A DNA stretch of 51,748 bases, taken from assembly GCA_050257395.1 (NCBI GenBank), contig JBLMWU010000112.1:1-51748 (forward strand). Reading direction: 5' to 3'. The notes below the pieces were generated by a model that was given only the letters and a program-made list of their open reading frames with translations, searched no databases and was not told the DNA's origin. Positions 49,806 through 51,748 of this stretch are shown in pieces (within the stretch, counting starts at the first letter, position 1; each line of letters opens with the position of its first letter). The position numbers were made by a program, and so were the translations under genes. The DNA is from JAIRTY01 sp050257395. GTDB taxonomy: Bacteria; Actinomycetota; Actinomycetes; Streptosporangiales; Streptosporangiaceae.

Positions 49806-50846
49806 TTACGGCCGGGCGGCGCCGTCGATCGTCGAGGAGTACCAGGACGACGACAGGCTGACCTCTTCCACATCCATCCCGGACTGCGGGGCGTCGATGA
49901 TCATGTTGTTGCCGACGTAGATCGCCACGTGCCCCTCGCCGTCGAAGAAGATCAGGTCGCCGGGCTGGATGCTGGACATCGGCACGTGCGGGAGCGCGGC
50001 CCACTGGGAGTACGTGTCCCGCGGGATGGACACACCCGCGTTCGCCCACGCCGCCTGGACCAGGCCTGAGCAGTCGTAGCCGCCGTTCGGCCCGGGCGGG
50101 CCGGTGCCGCCGTAGACGTACGGGGTGTGCGCGTTCAGGACGTAGAACGCGAACGACACCGCCTTGCCCGCAGCGCCGCTGACCGGCGGGCCGGTGTAGG
50201 ACCCGCTGGTGGCGCCGCCGACACCGGTGGTGACCGCCGCCTGCTGCTGGGCGGTGAGGGTGGCCAGGATGGCCTTCTGCTTGGTGATGACCTTGTTCAG
50301 GGAGGTCTTCTGGCTGGCGAGCTGGTTCCTGATCGCGGCCACCGCGCTCTCGGTGCGCTGGGCGGTCTGCTGCGCCATGGTGAGCTGCCGGGCCGCGTTG
50401 ATGTACTGCGTGAGCTGCTCGTGGCGGCTGGTGGCGAGCTGGCTGAGCATCGACGCCTGGGCGAGCACGGTCCGGGGGTTGCTGGACGTCAGCAGCCCGA
50501 CCGGGGAGCTGATGGTGCCGTTCTCGTAGGCGAACGCGGCGATCTGCGCGATCTGCCCGCGCATCGCCGAGAACTGCGCCCGCGCCCGGGTGACCGACCT
50601 GTCGACGATGGCCAGCCGCTGCCGGGCGGCGGACAGCTGCTGGGCGACCTGGTCGTACCGCTGGACCACCCGGTCCTGCTGGGAGGTCAGCTTGGCGAGC
50701 CGCTGCTGGACCTGGCCGATCGTCGGCCGGGGCTGGGCACTGGCCGTCCCCGCCGACCCGGCCAGCACACCCGCGGCAACCACAGCGGTCGTGATGGCCA
50801 GGCTGCGGCGCAATCGGCCGGGTACCTCCAGTGGATGCGTACTCAC
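49806..50846 (-). CDS. Secreted NlpC/P60 peptidoglycan endopeptidase with coiled-coil domain
   Basis: A 346-residue exported hydrolase. A signal peptide (about 1-37, Arg-rich then hydrophobic, ending TASA) leads to a long helical coiled-coil region (about 41-200), a Gly/Ser linker, and a C-terminal NlpC/P60 domain with GGYDCSGLVQAAW (C259), GDLIFF and GHVAIYVG (H306). It cuts stem peptides in peptidoglycan. The coiled coil resembles RipA-type self-regulation. GTG start with GGAG 11 bases upstream. The matching M. tuberculosis gene is Rv2190c. Its promoter is about 240 bases upstream, leaving a long untranslated leader. Confidence 0.92.
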   Translation of the reverse strand: MSTHPLEVPGRLRRSLAITTAVVAAGVLAGSAGTASAQPRPTIGQVQQRLAKLTSQQDRVVQRYDQVAQQLSAARQRLAIVDRSVTRARAQFSAMRGQIAQIAAFAYENGTISSPVGLLTSSNPRTVLAQASMLSQLATSRHEQLTQYINAARQLTMAQQTAQRTESAVAAIRNQLASQKTSLNKVITKQKAILATLTAQQQAAVTTGVGGATSGSYTGPPVSGAAGKAVSFAFYVLNAHTPYVYGGTGPPGPNGGYDCSGLVQAAWANAGVSIPRDTYSQWAALPHVPMSSIQPGDLIFFDGEGHVAIYVGNNMIIDAPQSGMDVEEVSLSSSWYSSTIDGAARP

Positions 50847-51164
50847 GCCGTGACACGCTCCTTTTCCCGCTCCCCGCCGCCGTGCCCGCTCGCGGGCCTG
50901 GCGGTGGCACCATGGCCCGCGGCTGCGGCCGACGGGCCGCCGGGAACGATCCGGCGCGGTCAGCCCCGCGGTGCAGGCAGGTGCGCGCGGCGGATCTCCG
51001 GCTCCCGCGGCGCCGTCGCTGTGCCCGGGCCGCGGGGGTGGCGGCTCACCGTCACCGGGGGCGGCAACTGGGAAGTAAGCCAGCCGGGGCAGACATTAGT
51101 GAAGGCCGGATGGCGCTTTCAACCACTTCGGCCACTCTCGCGGCGGCCCGGCGGCCCGGGCGGA
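50847..51164. other. Long leader and intergenic region of the NlpC/P60 gene
   Basis: The promoter at 51093-51122 would give about 240 bases of 5' leader on the minus strand. I looked for the c-di-AMP (ydaO) riboswitch that controls some actinobacterial wall hydrolases, but its key conserved blocks are absent. The region is rich in GC hairpins with no recognised family and holds no gene. Confidence 0.4.
51093..51122 (-). promoter_or_regulatory. Promoter TTGAAA-N18-TAATGT for the NlpC/P60 gene
   Basis: On the minus strand -35 TTGAAA (51122-51117) and -10 TAATGT (51098-51093) are spaced by 18 bases, the best sigma-70-type promoter in the window. Transcription would begin near 51086. Confidence 0.6.
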
Positions 51165-51356
51165 TCAGGAGGCACGCGCCACTGGCGGGCACAGCCGCAG
51201 CGGCGACACCAGCCTGGCGTCGGCGAGGACCCGCAGCGCACGCTGCTCGTCCTCACCGATCTCGGCCTGCTCCGCCGGGGTGCTGAGCAGCGCGGTGACC
51301 ACGCAGTCGGCACAGGCGATGTCACGCATCTCACAGCGATCGCAGTCGATCAGCAT
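51165..51356 (-). CDS. Small conserved cysteine-rich actinobacterial protein
   Basis: A 63-residue protein beginning LIDCDRCEMRDIACADCVVT, with four Cys as C-x2-C ... C-x2-C (about residues 5, 8, 16, 19), suggesting a small Zn-binding knuckle. The second half is a helix followed by LADARLVSPLRLCPP. Similar small proteins are recalled next to NlpC/P60 genes in other actinomycetes. GGGAGGG six bases before the ATG fixes the start; the longer frame upstream is not coding. Function unknown. Confidence 0.75.
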   Translation of the reverse strand: MLIDCDRCEMRDIACADCVVTALLSTPAEQAEIGEDEQRALRVLADARLVSPLRLCPPVARAS

Positions 51357-51524
51357 GAGCCCTCCCTTCGGTGGCGGCCACCCGGGCCTCCGTCGCGGTC
51401 CACACGTTAAGAGGGGGGACTGACAGTTGCGCCCGCCCGGCCAGCGGGGCCGCCAGCGGCCGGCGTGTCGCGCCCCGCCCGGGCCGGCCGGCGCGCCGCC
51501 GGCCCCACTGTCGGTACCCGGCCC

Positions 51525-51530
51525 TACCGT
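51525..51530 (+). promoter_or_regulatory. -10 box TACCGT for the gene at the right edge
   Basis: TACCGT is followed by seven bases and then an ATG at 51538, in the same leaderless layout as other genes in the window. Confidence 0.45.
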
Positions 51531-51537
51531 GGTCAGC

Positions 51538-51748
51538 ATGATCACCCCGGACCCGGTCCCGAGCGACCCAGCGGGCCGCGCCGCCGTCTGGACTGACGAG
51601 CGGAACCGGACGGGGCGCGGTAGCGCCCAGGCCGGAGCGAGCCAAAGGGCCGCGCCGCCGTCTGGACTGACGAGCGAGGCGACGGAGGAGCCGGAGCGGG
51701 GAGGGAAGACGGCGGGCTCGAGCGGCCCGGGGGCGAGCGAGGGCCAGA
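51538..51748 (+). CDS. 5' end of a gene running off the window, reading through a repeat
   Basis: From ATG 51538 the frame is open to the window end (70 codons). It begins ITPDPVPSDPAGRAAVWTD, and the rest is low-complexity sequence encoded by two tandem repeat units (51573-51602 and 51647-51676). Either the repeat sits inside a real gene's 5' end or the ORF is fortuitous behind a promoter whose true gene was interrupted. No family is recognised. Confidence 0.35.
   Translation, partial: MITPDPVPSDPAGRAAVWTDERNRTGRGSAQAGASQRAAPPSGLTSEATEEPERGGKTAGSSGPGASEGQ
51573..51715. repeat. Right-end copy of the dispersed repeat, two tandem units
   Basis: A perfect 30-base direct repeat occurs at 51573-51602 and 51647-51676, a 74-base period. 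Positions 51611-51715 are the inverse of 1-105. The element between the units keeps a degenerate form of the GC hairpin seen at 88-104. Confidence 0.75.

Noticed and set aside
50847..51090. c-di-AMP (ydaO) riboswitch in the NlpC/P60 leader
   Set aside because: Position and leader length fit, but the conserved GGTGAATC-like and ACAGCTCACCTCG-like blocks are not present on the minus strand.
1..51748. CRISPR array, tRNA, rRNA, transposase or prophage genes
   Set aside because: No regularly spaced repeats with unique spacers, no tRNA-like cloverleaf with the TTCGA arm, no rRNA and no transposase or phage motifs were seen.

Overview
The window is high-GC actinomycete DNA. Gene order follows a block kept across Actinomycetota: a SAV_6107-type HEPN protein, GNAT, metF, idsA, thiE, an Rv2175c-like regulator, a flavin reductase, thiO-thiS-thiG and a PknL-type kinase, then (further right) DAHP synthase, PFK, an acyltransferase, glucokinase, a SRPBCC protein, FadD15, PimB' and an NlpC/P60 hydrolase. 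The same order is recalled from Streptomyces coelicolor (about SCO2100-SCO2136) and Mycobacterium tuberculosis (about Rv2170-Rv2190c). I cannot name a genus. Many genes have a TANNNT -10 box 6-8 bases before the start codon, so leaderless transcripts look common. Both ends carry the same repeat family in opposite orientation, so the window may be one assembly contig broken at repeats.

Region 1 (1-11.8 kb) is core metabolism: HEPN gene with SOS-like boxes, GNAT, a 189-bp fold-back element between convergent GNAT and metF, idsA, a PhzF-like gene, thiE, the regulator, an FAD reductase, then a TPP riboswitch driving thiO-thiS-thiG, and a four-PASTA Ser/Thr kinase.

Region 2 (11.8-25.05 kb) is the most accessory part: seven consecutive polytopic membrane proteins that look like GT-C glycosyltransferases or relatives. 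Two are clear paralogues, and one has lost its stop codon. In mycobacteria the same neighbourhood (between idsA2/pknL and fadD15/pimB') holds the GT-C mannosyltransferases MptA and Rv2181, so a role in envelope glycan or lipoglycan assembly is a reasonable but unproven inference.

Region 3 (25-35.97 kb) holds endonuclease IV, a sulfite-oxidase-like molybdoenzyme, a DAHP synthase preceded by an aromatic-codon leader peptide and terminator (attenuator), thiI, an EthD protein, a YCII/ECF42 sigma pair, a GNAT, and a six-PAS soluble histidine kinase followed by a single-domain response regulator with an apparent one-base frameshift at its start.

Region 4 (36-51.7 kb) holds an acyl-CoA ligase with a perfect inverted-repeat operator, a methyltransferase, a PFK with pyrophosphate-type residues, glycerol kinase, a PlsC-type acyltransferase, an esterase, a coupled SRPBCC/DUF5304/ROK operon, a phosphoesterase, FadD15, PimB' and an NlpC/P60 hydrolase. 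It ends with a small cysteine-rich protein and the 5' end of a gene running off the window. Glycerol phosphorylation, lysolipid acylation, acyl activation and PI-mannoside synthesis lie close together, which fits a membrane-lipid and lipoglycan neighbourhood.
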